A DNA stretch of 64,000 bases from Allokutzneria sp. NRRL B-24872 (GCF_002155965.1 NZ_MUMH01000065.1:1-64000); one strand, 5' to 3'; shown: positions 18,027 to 27,210, numbered from the stretch's first letter. Program-made: numbers and translations. Notes: generated by a model not told the origin, from the sequence alone.

Positions 18027-19532
18027 ATGGCTGCTGTTGAAGCAACGGGAGTCACCAAGCGGTACGGCTCCACCGTCGCGCTCGACGAGGTCGGCATCAC
18101 CGTCGCTGACGGGGAGTCGCACGCGCTCGTCGGGCGCAACGGCGCGGGCAAGTCGACCTTGGTGTCCATCCTGACCGGGCTCAACCGCGCGGACGCCGGC
18201 TCCGTCACCTTCGGCGGTGACCCGGCGCCCGCGCTGGCCGACCGCGACGCGTGGCGGCGCAAAGTCGCCTGCGTCTACCAGAAATCCACGATCATCCCCG
18301 CGCTCACCGTCGCGGAGAACCTGTTCATCAACCGGCAATCGTTGGAACGCCGCTCGCTGATCAGTTGGAAGTCCTTGCGCACCAAGGCTTCCGAGGTCCT
18401 GTCCAGCTACGGTGTCGACGTCGACCCCGCTCGCCCCGCCGCCGATCTGACGGTGGAGCAGCGGCAGCTCGTGGAGATCGCGCGGGCGTTGTCCTTCGGG
18501 GCGCGGTTCATCATCCTCGACGAACCGACGGCCCAGCTGGACGGTCCGGCGATCGAACGGCTCTTCGAGCGGATGCGCGGCCTCCAGGACTCGGGGGTGA
18601 CGTTCCTCTTCATCTCCCACCACCTCCAGGAGATCTTCGAGATCTGCCAGACGGTGACGGTGTTCCGCGACGCGCGGCACGTGCTGACGAGTCCCGTCTC
18701 CTCGCTCTCCACCGACAGCTTGGTGGCGGCGATGACGGGTGACGCTGCGGGTTTGCGCGTCGGGCACACGCGGCCGTCGCTGGCCGATGACGCGCCGGTC
18801 GTGCTCTCGGTCTCCGGGCTCCGCTCGGAGGCGTTCTTCGGTGTTGATCTTACGATTCGCGCTGGGGAAGTCGTCGGCATCGCGGGCTCGGCCAGTAGCG
18901 GGAAGGTGGAGTTGGGCGAGGCCGTGGTGGGGCTGCGCCAGGTCTCGTCCGGGACTGTCCACGTTGGACAGAAGGCTGTGCGTTCGGGCAGCGTGCCCGA
19001 CGCGCTGAAGGCGGGGATCGGCTTCGTGCCTGAGGATCGGCACAAGGAGGGGCTGGTCCCGACGCTGGGGGTGGGTGAGAACGCCACGCTGCCGATCACC
19101 GATCGGCTAGGCCGCTTCGGAGCGATCTCGCCCACCCGCCAGCGCACCGTCGCGGAGCGGATGATCGCTGACCTCGGCATCAAGACCTCCGGGCCGTCGC
19201 AACCGGTGTCGGGGCTGTCCGGCGGCAACCAGCAGAAGGTCGTGATGGCTCGTGCGCTGTCCAGCGATCCTTCGGTGCTGGTGCTGACCGATCCGACGGC
19301 GGGCGTCGACGTGCGCTCGAAGGAGTCGTTGCTGGGCGTGGTCGACCGGGTCGCGGGGGAGGGCACCGCGGTGTTGGTGATCTCCGACGAGCTGGACGAC
19401 CTGCGGCCGTGCGACCGGGTGCTGGTGATGTTCCACGGCGAGGTGACGGCGAGCTTCCCGCGCGGGTGGACCGACGGGGAACTGGTCGCCGCGATCGAGG
19501 GCGTTTCTGCGGAGCAGGGAGCGGACGAATGA
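18027..19532 (+). CDS. CUT2-type sugar ABC transporter ATPase, duplicated domains
   Basis: This 501-residue protein has two ABC domains. Domain 1 has Walker A GRNGAGKST, a Q-loop near VYQKST, signature-region LTVEQRQLVEIARAL and FIILDEPTAQLD. Domain 2 has a degenerate Walker A (GSASSGKVEL), signature LSGGNQQKVVMARAL and VLVLTDPTAGVD. The Lys-retaining but Thr-lacking second P-loop and the Asp for Glu after the second Walker B are common in RbsA/XylG-type ATPases. It couples to the permease gene through a 4-bp overlap. Confidence 0.9.
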   Translation: MAAVEATGVTKRYGSTVALDEVGITVADGESHALVGRNGAGKSTLVSILTGLNRADAGSVTFGGDPAPALADRDAWRRKVACVYQKSTIIPALTVAENLFINRQSLERRSLISWKSLRTKASEVLSSYGVDVDPARPAADLTVEQRQLVEIARALSFGARFIILDEPTAQLDGPAIERLFERMRGLQDSGVTFLFISHHLQEIFEICQTVTVFRDARHVLTSPVSSLSTDSLVAAMTGDAAGLRVGHTRPSLADDAPVVLSVSGLRSEAFFGVDLTIRAGEVVGIAGSASSGKVELGEAVVGLRQVSSGTVHVGQKAVRSGSVPDALKAGIGFVPEDRHKEGLVPTLGVGENATLPITDRLGRFGAISPTRQRTVAERMIADLGIKTSGPSQPVSGLSGGNQQKVVMARALSSDPSVLVLTDPTAGVDVRSKESLLGVVDRVAGEGTAVLVISDELDDLRPCDRVLVMFHGEVTASFPRGWTDGELVAAIEGVSAEQGADE

Positions 19533-20500
19533 CCAAGACACTGCGGTTCGCCCGCTTCCGGGATCTGGCGCTGCTCCCGGCGATCGTCGTGCTGATGATC
19601 GTGGGCGCGCTGGTGGACCCGGTGTTCCTCAGCGCGGACAACCTGACCAACGTGCTGCAACAGCGCACCGAGCTGAGCCTGCTCGTGCTCGGCCAGGCGC
19701 TGGTGCTGATCAGCGGCAAGATCGACCTGTCGCTGGAGTCGACGATCGGCCTGGCTCCAGCGCTGGCGCTCGGGCTGATCATCCCGGCGTCCGCGCACGG
19801 GCTCGGCATCGAACTGCCGGAGTGGACGGCGATCCCGCTGTGCCTGCTGATCGGTGTGGTGATCGGCGCGTTCAACGGGTTCCTGATCCTCAAGCTCCAG
19901 TTGTCCGCGTTCATCGTGACGCTGGGCATGCTGACGGTGTTGCGGGGCTTGCAGATCGGCTTCACCGAGGGGCAGAACCTGTTCGAGGTGCCGCTGTCGT
20001 TCACGTACCTCGGCAGCGCGCGGTGGTTCGGCCTGCCCGCGTCGGTGCTGATCTGCCTGGTGGCCTTCGTGCTGGGCATCGTGGCGCTGGCGTACTTCCG
20101 GCAGGGGCGCTCGATCTACGCGATCGGCGGCAACGTCGAGGCTGCGCGCGCGGCCGGTATCCGCACCGAGCGCGTGCTGTGGACGGTGCTGATCATCGCC
20201 AGCCTGCTGGCCGCGCTGGCCGGGCTGCTGATGACCGGTCGGCTCGGCTCGGTCGGCCCGGCGCAGGGCCAGGGGATGATCTTCACGGTGTTCGCCGCCG
20301 CGGTGATCGGCGGGGTCAGCCTGGACGGCGGCAAGGGCACGCTCTTCGGTGCGCTGACCGGTGTGCTGGCGCTCGGGCTGATCGAGAACATCCTGACGCT
20401 CGGCGGGGTGTCGCCGCACTGGATTCAGGCCATCTACGGCGCGATCATCCTCATTGCGCTGATGCTGGCGCGGTTGACCTCGGGCAAGGCGCAGGACTAG
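19529..20500 (+). CDS. CUT2-type sugar ABC transporter permease
   Basis: This 323-residue, highly hydrophobic BPD_transp_2-family permease has about 8-10 membrane helices. The family loops ISGKIDLSLEST and GAFNGFLILKLQLSAFIVTLG are present, as is the AIGGNVEAARAAGI coupling region that meets the ATPase. It follows the ATPase with an ATGA overlap and is followed by the aldo/keto reductase gene after 2 bp. Confidence 0.88.
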   Translation: MTKTLRFARFRDLALLPAIVVLMIVGALVDPVFLSADNLTNVLQQRTELSLLVLGQALVLISGKIDLSLESTIGLAPALALGLIIPASAHGLGIELPEWTAIPLCLLIGVVIGAFNGFLILKLQLSAFIVTLGMLTVLRGLQIGFTEGQNLFEVPLSFTYLGSARWFGLPASVLICLVAFVLGIVALAYFRQGRSIYAIGGNVEAARAAGIRTERVLWTVLIIASLLAALAGLLMTGRLGSVGPAQGQGMIFTVFAAAVIGGVSLDGGKGTLFGALTGVLALGLIENILTLGGVSPHWIQAIYGAIILIALMLARLTSGKAQD

Positions 20501-20502
20501 CT

Positions 20503-21483
20503 GTGCGTCGAGTCCGGTTGGGACGCACCGAAGTCCAGGTGAGCAGCCTGGGCTTCGGTGCTGCGCCCATGGCCGGGCTCTACCGGTCGGTCTCCGAGGA
20601 GGTCGCGGCGGGTTCGGTCGCGGCTGCGCTGGAGGCGGGTGTCTCGTACTTCGACACCGCGCCGCACTACGGCCTCGGCCTGTCAGAGCGGCGGCTTGGT
20701 AAGGCTCTGGCATCCGCCTCGGACTTCGTGATCTCCACCAAGGTCGGTCGTCGGCTTGAGCCGATTCCTGTTGTTGGGGACGACATGGCGAACGGATTCG
20801 CCGTGCCCGCAACGCATCGGCGCGTCTGGGACTTCAGCGCTGCCGGAGTGCTCGCGTCCGTCGAGTCCTCTTTGGACAGACTGGGCGTTTCGCGCGCCGA
20901 CATCCTCTTCCTGCACGATCCCGACGACCACTGGGACCAAGCCGTTGGCGAAGCCCTGCCCGCGTTGGCTTCGCTCCGCGCTCAGGGTTTGGTTGGCGCG
21001 ATCGGTGCTGGCATGAACCAGTGGCAGATGCTGGCGCGCCTGGTCGCGGAGACCTCGGTGGACGTGGTGATGCTGGCGGGCCGTTACACGCTGCTCGAAC
21101 AGTCCGCGCTCGACGAGCTGCTTCCGCTCTGCTCGGAGCGCCAGGTGTCCGTGGTCGCGGCGGCCGTGTTCAACTCGGGAATCCTGGCTCGACCAGTTGT
21201 TGCGCCTGATGCGACCTACAACTACTCGGCGGCCCCGCCTGCGCTGATCGACCGCGCGCGGCGGATGGCTGAGGTGTGCGGTCGATTCGGTGTGACGCTC
21301 CCGCAGGCGGCGTTGCAGTTCCCGTTGGGGCATCCGGCGGTGGCATCGGTGGTGATCGGCGCGCGGACGGCTTCGCAGATGGCGGAGAACGCTCGGTTGT
21401 TCGCCGCGCCCGTGCCCGCGGAGTGCTGGGCGGCGTTGAAGTCCGAAGGGCTGCTGCGCCCGGATGCACCGGTGCCGTCATGA
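20503..21483 (+). CDS. Aldo/keto reductase, likely L-fucose dehydrogenase
   Basis: This 326-residue AKR barrel has the catalytic Asp and Tyr in YFDTAPHYG, Lys in VISTKVGRRLEP, and the family block DILFLHDPDDHW in place of the usual catalytic His block. D-threo-aldose dehydrogenases share this domain order and the R.WDFSA..V..S...SL.RLG segment. By context it oxidises L-fucose (or L-galactose/D-arabinose) to the lactone. Its stop overlaps the next start (ATGA), so lactone formation and opening are translationally coupled. GTG is the start. Confidence 0.82.
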   Translation: MRRVRLGRTEVQVSSLGFGAAPMAGLYRSVSEEVAAGSVAAALEAGVSYFDTAPHYGLGLSERRLGKALASASDFVISTKVGRRLEPIPVVGDDMANGFAVPATHRRVWDFSAAGVLASVESSLDRLGVSRADILFLHDPDDHWDQAVGEALPALASLRAQGLVGAIGAGMNQWQMLARLVAETSVDVVMLAGRYTLLEQSALDELLPLCSERQVSVVAAAVFNSGILARPVVAPDATYNYSAAPPALIDRARRMAEVCGRFGVTLPQAALQFPLGHPAVASVVIGARTASQMAENARLFAAPVPAECWAALKSEGLLRPDAPVPS

Positions 21484-22310
21484 TCGACGCGCACCAGCAC
21501 TTCTGGGACCTGGGCGTTCGCGACCAGGAGTGGATCACTGGCGCGATGCGTCCGTTGCGCCGGAACTTCGGTGTGTCGGATCTGCGCGCGGCGGCTCCGG
21601 ACGTTACGGCAACTGTGCTCGTGCAGACCGTCACCGACGCGGCGGAGACTCCGGAATTCCTTGCCCTGGCAGCAGAATCGGATCTCGTCGGCGCCGTCGT
21701 CGGCTGGGTGGACCTGACGGCTCCGGATGTCTTTGACCGTGTTCAGTCCTATGTGGATGGACATGGCGGTTCGTGGTTGCGGGGGATTCGGCACCAGGTC
21801 CAGGGGGAGCGCAACCCTCGTTGGCTCTGTCGGCGTGATGTGCGGCGCGGGCTTTCGGCGGTGTCGGACAACGGGCTCGTGTACGAGTTGTTGACGTTGC
21901 CGCATCAGATTCCGGCCGCTGTCGAGACCGCTTCGGCGCTGCCGTCGACGCACTTCGTGCTCGACCACTGCTCGAAGCCGCCGGTCGCTTCCGGGCGGCT
22001 CTACCCGTGGGCGGAGAACATCCGGGCGCTCGCGCTCAACGAGAACGTCTCGTGCAAGCTCTCCGGTCTGGTCACCGAGGCTGACTGGGCACAGTGGACG
22101 GTCAGCGACCTCCGGCCGTACTTCGACGTGGTGCTGGAGGCTTTCGGCCCCGAGCGGCTGATGTTCGGTTCGGACTGGCCGGTGTGCCTGCTGGCCGCCG
22201 AGCACTCCGAGGTCGTCGCCGCCGCGCGGGAGCTCACCGCGGCTTTGTCCCCGGCTGAGCAGCACGCGATCTTCCACGCGAACGCCGCGCGGGCGTACCG
22301 GATCGGTTAG
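21480..22310 (+). CDS. Amidohydrolase-2 family lactonase, likely L-fuconolactonase
   Basis: This 276-residue metal-dependent hydrolase has the N-terminal metal site IDAHQHFWDL, FVLDHCSKPP, then RLMFGSDWPVC carrying the catalytic Asp. The HxHFWD and GSDWPV pairing is typical of the L-rhamnono/L-fuconolactonase group. It hydrolyses the lactone made by the preceding aldose dehydrogenase to L-fuconate and completes the five-enzyme route. It is the last gene of the operon. No convincing hairpin follows its stop. Confidence 0.84.
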   Translation: MIDAHQHFWDLGVRDQEWITGAMRPLRRNFGVSDLRAAAPDVTATVLVQTVTDAAETPEFLALAAESDLVGAVVGWVDLTAPDVFDRVQSYVDGHGGSWLRGIRHQVQGERNPRWLCRRDVRRGLSAVSDNGLVYELLTLPHQIPAAVETASALPSTHFVLDHCSKPPVASGRLYPWAENIRALALNENVSCKLSGLVTEADWAQWTVSDLRPYFDVVLEAFGPERLMFGSDWPVCLLAAEHSEVVAAARELTAALSPAEQHAIFHANAARAYRIG

Positions 22311-22423
22311 CGATTCCGCAAGAGTTTCGGCTCTGTTCAAACGGGATCTCCGCTTCCTTGACCCGTTGCGGCCCAGGTCACAACCTGGTTGGCAGGCCCC
22401 CACCCCTGCCGAGGAGCCCAACA
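22311..22423 (+). promoter_or_regulatory. Upstream region of the M23 peptidase
   Basis: This short gap holds an inverted repeat CCAGGT-CACA-ACCTGG (22373-22388) ahead of the GAGGAG ribosome-binding site. The palindrome could be an operator or an early RNA hairpin. Confidence 0.35.
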
Positions 22424-22960
22424 ATGAAGAAGAACCCTGTGATCGCGCTGGCCACCGCCAGCGTTCTGTCGCTGACCTTGTTGAGCGGCAACGCTTCCGC
22501 TGCTCCACGCCCGAACTTCCAGCTGCCGTTCCCCTGCGGCCAGGTCTGGGCGATGACCACCTACGCCGGGCACGCGCCCGACGACAAGAAGATCGACATG
22601 TTCAACGTCAACGGTCCGACCGAGGGCGCGCACGTGGTCGCCGCCGCACCGGGCGTGGTCAACGAGATCCACCCGCGCTCCGGCGGTGTGGAGATCAACC
22701 ACGGCGACGGCTGGTTCACCCTGTACCTGCACATGAGCATCCGGACAGTCAACGTCGGCGACCGGGTCCTGCGCGGCCAGCGCATCGGCACCGTCGGCAA
22801 GGTCAACACCAGCGTCGCGCACCTGCACTACGAGCTGCTCCGCGATGCCAACGGCAACAACAACGGCGAGAACGGGGAATGGGTCAAGCCCATCTTCAAC
22901 GGCGTCGAGTACACGATGAGCCCGAACCGCCCGTTCAACCTCCGCAGCAACAACTGCTGA
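22424..22960 (+). CDS. Secreted M23 (LytM-type) zinc endopeptidase
   Basis: The product has 178 residues. The ATG at 22424 follows GAGGAG and starts a signal peptide (MKKNPVIALATASVLSLTLL, cut after ASA). The mature domain carries the M23 zinc ligands: His and Asp in GHAPDDKKIDM, and the HxH motif in SVAHLHYELL. WFTLYLHM and GDRVLRGQRIGTVG blocks lie between. It is short, with no accessory wall-binding domain, so the protein is essentially a free catalytic domain that would act on peptidoglycan crosslinks or exogenous substrates. Confidence 0.85.
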   Translation: MKKNPVIALATASVLSLTLLSGNASAAPRPNFQLPFPCGQVWAMTTYAGHAPDDKKIDMFNVNGPTEGAHVVAAAPGVVNEIHPRSGGVEINHGDGWFTLYLHMSIRTVNVGDRVLRGQRIGTVGKVNTSVAHLHYELLRDANGNNNGENGEWVKPIFNGVEYTMSPNRPFNLRSNNC

Positions 22961-23002
22961 CACCTGCTGGCACCTGCGGAACACCGAAGGAGGACACCGG
23001 TA

Positions 23003-23036
23003 CCGAAGCGGTGATCGACAGCCCCCAGTGCTTCGG
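23003..23036 (+). terminator. Probable terminator after the M23 gene
   Basis: Arms CCGAAGC and GCTTCGG enclose a 20-nt loop and are followed by CTTTCT. The long loop lowers confidence. Confidence 0.45.
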
Positions 23037-23122
23037 CTTTCTCCGTTGTGAGCAACGGTTTTCGCGATTCACCATTGCCTGGCACTGGCAAGCACAGCAC
23101 TTCGACCACAAGGAGTGGGGAC

Positions 23123-23437
23123 ATGTCGATTTCCGCGAAGTTTCTCGCCGCGATCACCGTTTCCGGCGCGGTTCTGCTCGGTGCGGGCACCGCGCTCGCG
23201 GCCCCTGCCGCCGGGAGCACCGCGACCGCGTCCGCCGAGATCGTGCTGGACAGCGCGACCGTGGTCTCGGTGAGTGCGGGCAAGCTGAACGTCAAGCTCA
23301 GCACGGGTGCCTCCGCGTCGGTGAAGCTCACCTCCGCCACCGAGATCACCGGCAAGCTGGTCGCCGGCGTCAAGGTGAAGGTGCTGTGCTTCAAGGTGGA
23401 CGGCTCGCTCGTGGCCAACACCGTCATCGTTCTCTGA
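23123..23437 (+). CDS. Small secreted protein of unknown function
   Basis: This 104-residue protein starts at an ATG with AAGGAGTGGGG just before it. It has signal peptide MSISAKFLAAITVSGAVLLG (cut near ALAAPAAG). The mature part is a short beta-rich domain (ATVVSVSAGKLNVKLS, then TEITGKLVAGVKVKV) that resembles the DUF5666-type OB-like fold. There is one Cys. It has its own spacing and is followed by a strong hairpin, so it is probably a single-gene unit. Function unknown. Confidence 0.7.
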   Translation: MSISAKFLAAITVSGAVLLGAGTALAAPAAGSTATASAEIVLDSATVVSVSAGKLNVKLSTGASASVKLTSATEITGKLVAGVKVKVLCFKVDGSLVANTVIVL

Positions 23438-23464
23438 GAACTGCCCTCTAAGTGCCACATCGAG

Positions 23465-23498
23465 CGGCAGGCGTCCTTTCCCCGAGGGACGCCTGCCG
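23465..23498. terminator. Bidirectional hairpin between convergent genes
   Basis: Perfect 12-bp arms (CGGCAGGCGTCC and its complement) with a 10-nt loop lie between the stop at 23437 and the stop of the LuxR gene at 23509. The hairpin can serve either strand. Confidence 0.7.
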
Positions 23499-23508
23499 TC
23501 TCGTGCGC

Positions 23509-26358
23509 CTACTTGCCGAGATCCGTTCGCTGGAGCGCGATTCCGAGCTGTGAGCGCCGGTTGATACCGAGCTTGCGGTAGACGTGCGTGAGGTGCTGCT
23601 CCACCGCGCGCCGTGTCACCAGGAACGCCTCGGCGATCTCTCGGTTGGTCATGCCCCGCACGGCCAGATCCGCGATCCTGCGCTCATGCGGAGTCAATCC
23701 ACCGCTGGCGCAGCGCTTCACCCCGACGCCGCCCCGAGCATCGCGCACTGCCGCCGCCAGCGCGTCGGAGCCGCACGCCGTCGCGATCTCCCTTGCCGAC
23801 CGCAGATGTGGCTCGGCCTCATCGGCGCGCCCCGCCCGCACCAGCTCCGCGCCCAACTCCGCCAGCGACCACCCCCGCTCAAGCCGAAACGTCGACGACG
23901 AGAGCGTGCAGGCCGATTCCATGAGCAGGGCGAGCTTTTCCGGTCCTTCGGCGACCACGCCCGACACCCGGAGCGCGACTCCGAGCCGCACCGGCCCCGC
24001 CCACTCCCGCGCGTGCGCCAGCTCCACCGCGGCCATCTCACGCGCTGCTTCGGCTTCGCCGAGCGCGTGGTGCGCGAGCGCCGCCAGCATCCGCCACGCG
24101 AGCGGCGCCCGACCCGACATCCCGCGCTGCGCATAGCGTCGACCGCACTCCAGCACATCCGCGAGGGCCCGCCGAGGATCACCGAGCGCGAGCCAGAGCC
24201 GCCCCCGGGACAGCAGGAGGTAGTTGTAGCGCCACGAAGGCGGCAGCTCTCCGGTGAGCGCCCGCTGGTCGAGCTCGGTCGCGGCGGCCTCGGCCTGGCC
24301 CCGATCGATCAACGTCTCGACCAGGGTGGACAACGCGAAGATCGTCGCGGTCCTGGTCCCCGTGCGGATCTCGTCCAGCACCGCGAGCGCCGACCGCGCG
24401 TCGTCCTCAGCCTCAGCGAGCGCGCCCGCGCGGAATCGCGCCTGCGCTCGCAAAGCCTCCGAGGCCGCGCTGCCCAACGAGAGCCCGAGAGCGGTGGTCG
24501 CGGTCAGCATCTCCGAGCAGTACTGGTCGGCCAGCTCCAACTTCTCGGTCACGATCAACGAGATGGCCAGGTAGACGTACTGCCAGCCGCTCGTGACGTC
24601 CCACGGCGTGCCCTGCCAGGAGCGTGGGGGAACCCGCTGCGCCCAGGACGCCGTCACCGCCGCCGAGACAGCTCCCCACGAGTCCCCGTCCACCGCCGCG
24701 AGGAACGTCAGCAGCGCATCGCGGAAGCGCACGGTCTCCGGCGGCAGGTCGTCGTACTCCTTGATGCGGTCGAGCCGGTCCGCTAGCACCGACACCACGT
24801 GGTGCGAGTCGAGCGAGACGCAGACCGAGCACAGCTCCAACCGCACCGCCACGTCCTGGTTCACCGGGCGGACCTCGCTCGCCGCCGCGTCCAGCAGTTC
24901 CGTGGCTTCGGTGTAGCGCTCCCGCTCCGCCAGCTCCTGCGCGAGCACCACCGCGATGTCCGCCCTCGCCAACGGATCGAGCGCGCGGGCGTGCGCCTCG
25001 GTGAGGTTGTCCAACGCGGCCTGCGGGTCCAGGCTCAGCTCCGCGACGCCCAACTGGAACAGCGACGCCGAGCGCTCCCGCTCCGGCAGCCGTTCGCGCA
25101 GCACCCGGCGGAGGCAGGCCGCGGCGACGTCCGGAGCCCCGCCCAGCATCGCCTCGCGGCAGGCCCGCTCCAGCACACCGACCACCCACGCTCCGCGCGC
25201 GACACCCGTGCGCAGCAGGTGCGGCGCGATCTGACCAGCACTCGCACCCGCATCGTGGAGGTACCGCGCCGCCCGCGCGCTCGCCTGCTCGTAGTCCACA
25301 GTGGACAAATCCGCCGCGACCGCAGCGCGGACGATCGAGTGCTCGAAGGCCAGCGCCGGGCCCGGCCGGAACACCCCTCGGGCCACCAGGGTGTGCACGG
25401 CCGCACCCGCCTCGGCGAGGTCCAGCTCCGCCGCCGCTGCCGCCACCGCGAGTTCCGGTTCGCCGAGCGCCGCCACCGCGCGCGCCACCGCCACGAGAGC
25501 GGGGTCCCGCGCCCGCAACCGCGTGAGCACGGTCCGCGTGAGCTGAGCGGGCCCGAGGTCGTGCAGCTCCCGCGCCGAAGCCGACGTCGGACGCGTGCCC
25601 GTCGAAGCGAGCGCCTTCGCCAGTTCCTTGACCAGGAAAGGGTTTCCGCCCGTCGCACTCCGGCAGGCTGCCGTGAACTCCAACGCGGGCGCCTCGCCGA
25701 ACTCGTGCTCGATCAACGCCTCGCAGCCACCGTGGTCCAACCCCTCCGCGGTGAGCCGCGTGGCGTCCACGGTCAGTCCCGCGAGCAGCGTCGGGTCGGA
25801 CAAGCCGTTTCCCGCGCCCACGGTCATCGCCACCGCCACGGGCAGCGAGCCCAAGCGCCGCGCGAGGTAGGCCAGCCACCGCAGGGAGCCGACATCGGTC
25901 TGCTCCACGTCGTCCACGGTCAGCAGAACCGGTTGCCGCGCCGCGAGATTGACCACGAGGTGGTAGAGCCCGTGCAGCGTGGCGTACACGTCCGGCCCCG
26001 GAGCCTGCTGGACCGCGCCGCCGGAGATGCCGAGCACCCGGTCAGCGGGCTCCGCCAAGCCCGACAGCAACGCCCGCCGCTCGGACTCCGCGACAACGAG
26101 CACGCCGGGTTCTAGGAGTTGGCGAACCACGCCGAAGGCGAAGTCGCGCTCCACCGTCGACGCCTGCGCGCTCAACACCAGGAAGCCCGCCGCTCGCGCC
26201 CGCTCGGCGGCGGAGCGCAGCAACGTGGTCTTGCCCGCGCCGCTCGGCCCGTCGATCACGAGCACCGCGGAGCCGCCCCGCGCCGCCCGGTCGAGGCAGG
26301 CCGAGATCAGCCCCAGTTCCCGCTCGCGACCGACAACCGCCGGAGGCGCCTCACTCAT
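23509..26358 (-). CDS. LAL-type giant LuxR transcriptional regulator
   Basis: The 949-residue protein starts VVGRERELGLISACLDRA. The N-terminal P-loop is IDGPSGAGKTTLL (about 35-47), with a Walker B-like LLTVDDVEQTD near 145. A long helical, TPR-like middle (about 380-850) leads to a C-terminal LuxR DNA-binding domain (LTPHERRIADLAVRGMTNRE onward, about 888-945). This is the architecture of LAL regulators (MalT-like), which bind ATP and an inducer and activate transcription. No biosynthetic cluster adjoins, so its target is unclear. Candidates are the secreted proteins beside it. Confidence 0.88.
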   Translation of the reverse strand: MSEAPPAVVGRERELGLISACLDRAARGGSAVLVIDGPSGAGKTTLLRSAAERARAAGFLVLSAQASTVERDFAFGVVRQLLEPGVLVVAESERRALLSGLAEPADRVLGISGGAVQQAPGPDVYATLHGLYHLVVNLAARQPVLLTVDDVEQTDVGSLRWLAYLARRLGSLPVAVAMTVGAGNGLSDPTLLAGLTVDATRLTAEGLDHGGCEALIEHEFGEAPALEFTAACRSATGGNPFLVKELAKALASTGTRPTSASARELHDLGPAQLTRTVLTRLRARDPALVAVARAVAALGEPELAVAAAAAELDLAEAGAAVHTLVARGVFRPGPALAFEHSIVRAAVAADLSTVDYEQASARAARYLHDAGASAGQIAPHLLRTGVARGAWVVGVLERACREAMLGGAPDVAAACLRRVLRERLPERERSASLFQLGVAELSLDPQAALDNLTEAHARALDPLARADIAVVLAQELAERERYTEATELLDAAASEVRPVNQDVAVRLELCSVCVSLDSHHVVSVLADRLDRIKEYDDLPPETVRFRDALLTFLAAVDGDSWGAVSAAVTASWAQRVPPRSWQGTPWDVTSGWQYVYLAISLIVTEKLELADQYCSEMLTATTALGLSLGSAASEALRAQARFRAGALAEAEDDARSALAVLDEIRTGTRTATIFALSTLVETLIDRGQAEAAATELDQRALTGELPPSWRYNYLLLSRGRLWLALGDPRRALADVLECGRRYAQRGMSGRAPLAWRMLAALAHHALGEAEAAREMAAVELAHAREWAGPVRLGVALRVSGVVAEGPEKLALLMESACTLSSSTFRLERGWSLAELGAELVRAGRADEAEPHLRSAREIATACGSDALAAAVRDARGGVGVKRCASGGLTPHERRIADLAVRGMTNREIAEAFLVTRRAVEQHLTHVYRKLGINRRSQLGIALQRTDLGK

Positions 26359-26473
26359 GACCCGAAGCTAGTTCGCGCCCCGTTGGGCCAACAGGGTGCA
26401 TCGGGAACTCGAAGCAAACCCTTTCCTGCTGTTCAGAGCGTGGCGTAAGCTGCGCGGCCCTGAGCACTGCACG

Positions 26474-27157
26474 TCACTCGCTGATCTCGCGCAGCCACTG
26501 CTCGACACCGGCCACGTGCACGGTCGACCACGAGCGCGCCAGCTCCGGCTCTCCGGCGGCGAGTGCGGCGATGATCGACCTGTGCTCGGCGATGGTCCGG
26601 TCCGTCGCGCCACCCTGGCTGATGCCGCGCCAGATGCGCGCCCGCACGGTCGGCCCGGCGAGCGTGTCCAGCAGTCGCGCCAGGTAGGCGTTGCCGGAGA
26701 TCTGGGCGATGCGCCGGTGGAACTCCAGGTCCTGCTCGACCAAGCGCTCCACCGAGTCGGCCCGCTCGCTCTGCTCGCAGAGCGCTTCGAGCGCGGCGAT
26801 GTCCTCCGCGCTGGCCTTGGTCGCCGCCATGGCCGCCGCGGCGGGTTCGAGCACCCGGCGCACTTCGAGCACTTCCAGTACCGACTCGTCGCCCCGGTGC
26901 AGGTCGAGCACGAAGGACAGCGCGCCGAGCAGTTCGTCCGCCCGCAGGCTGGACACGTAGGTGCCGTCGCCCTGGCGCACGTCGAGCACGCGCACCAGCG
27001 ACAGCGCCTTCACCGCCTCGCGCAACGAGTTCCGGGACAGACCGAGCCGTTCCGCGAGGTCCGCCTCGCGGGGCAGCCGGTCGCCGGGGCGCAGCTCGCC
27101 GGAAGCGATCATGGAGCGGACCCGCAGGATCGCATCGTCGGTGACGGCCACGGCCAC
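26474..27157 (-). CDS. GntR/FCD-family regulator, probable fucose-operon repressor
   Basis: This 227-residue protein has an N-terminal winged helix (MIASGELRPGDRLPREADLA, LGLSRNSLREAVKALS). The C-terminal FCD ligand domain has metal-site histidines and acids in EQDLEFHRRIAQISGN and IAEHRSIIAAL. The start is uncertain. GTG at 27157 or 27151 (GGGAG before the latter) leaves the palindromic site at 27191-27210 in the promoter, while the frame runs open to 27334 with no good start signal. FCD regulators often sense sugar acids. The motif GATGTCTG, shared with the fucose operon promoter, supports control of that operon plus autoregulation. Confidence 0.82.
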   Translation of the reverse strand: MAVAVTDDAILRVRSMIASGELRPGDRLPREADLAERLGLSRNSLREAVKALSLVRVLDVRQGDGTYVSSLRADELLGALSFVLDLHRGDESVLEVLEVRRVLEPAAAAMAATKASAEDIAALEALCEQSERADSVERLVEQDLEFHRRIAQISGNAYLARLLDTLAGPTVRARIWRGISQGGATDRTIAEHRSIIAALAAGEPELARSWSTVHVAGVEQWLREISE

Positions 27158-27190
27158 TCCCGGGTGCTCGGGGAGGTCGACGGGGAAGAC

Positions 27191-27210
27191 CTCCGATGTC
27201 TGGCATCGTA
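27191..27210 (-). promoter_or_regulatory. Candidate autoregulatory operator of the GntR gene
   Basis: It holds CGATG-TCTGG-CATCG, an inverted repeat with 5-bp arms, and the string TCCGATGTCTG that differs by one base from TCGGATGTCTG in front of the fucose operon. Confidence 0.5.

Noticed and set aside
16581-19043. Long open frame antisense to the SDR, binding-protein and ABC genes
   Set aside because: It crosses three recognised genes and its composition (Arg, His, Asp-rich) matches no family.
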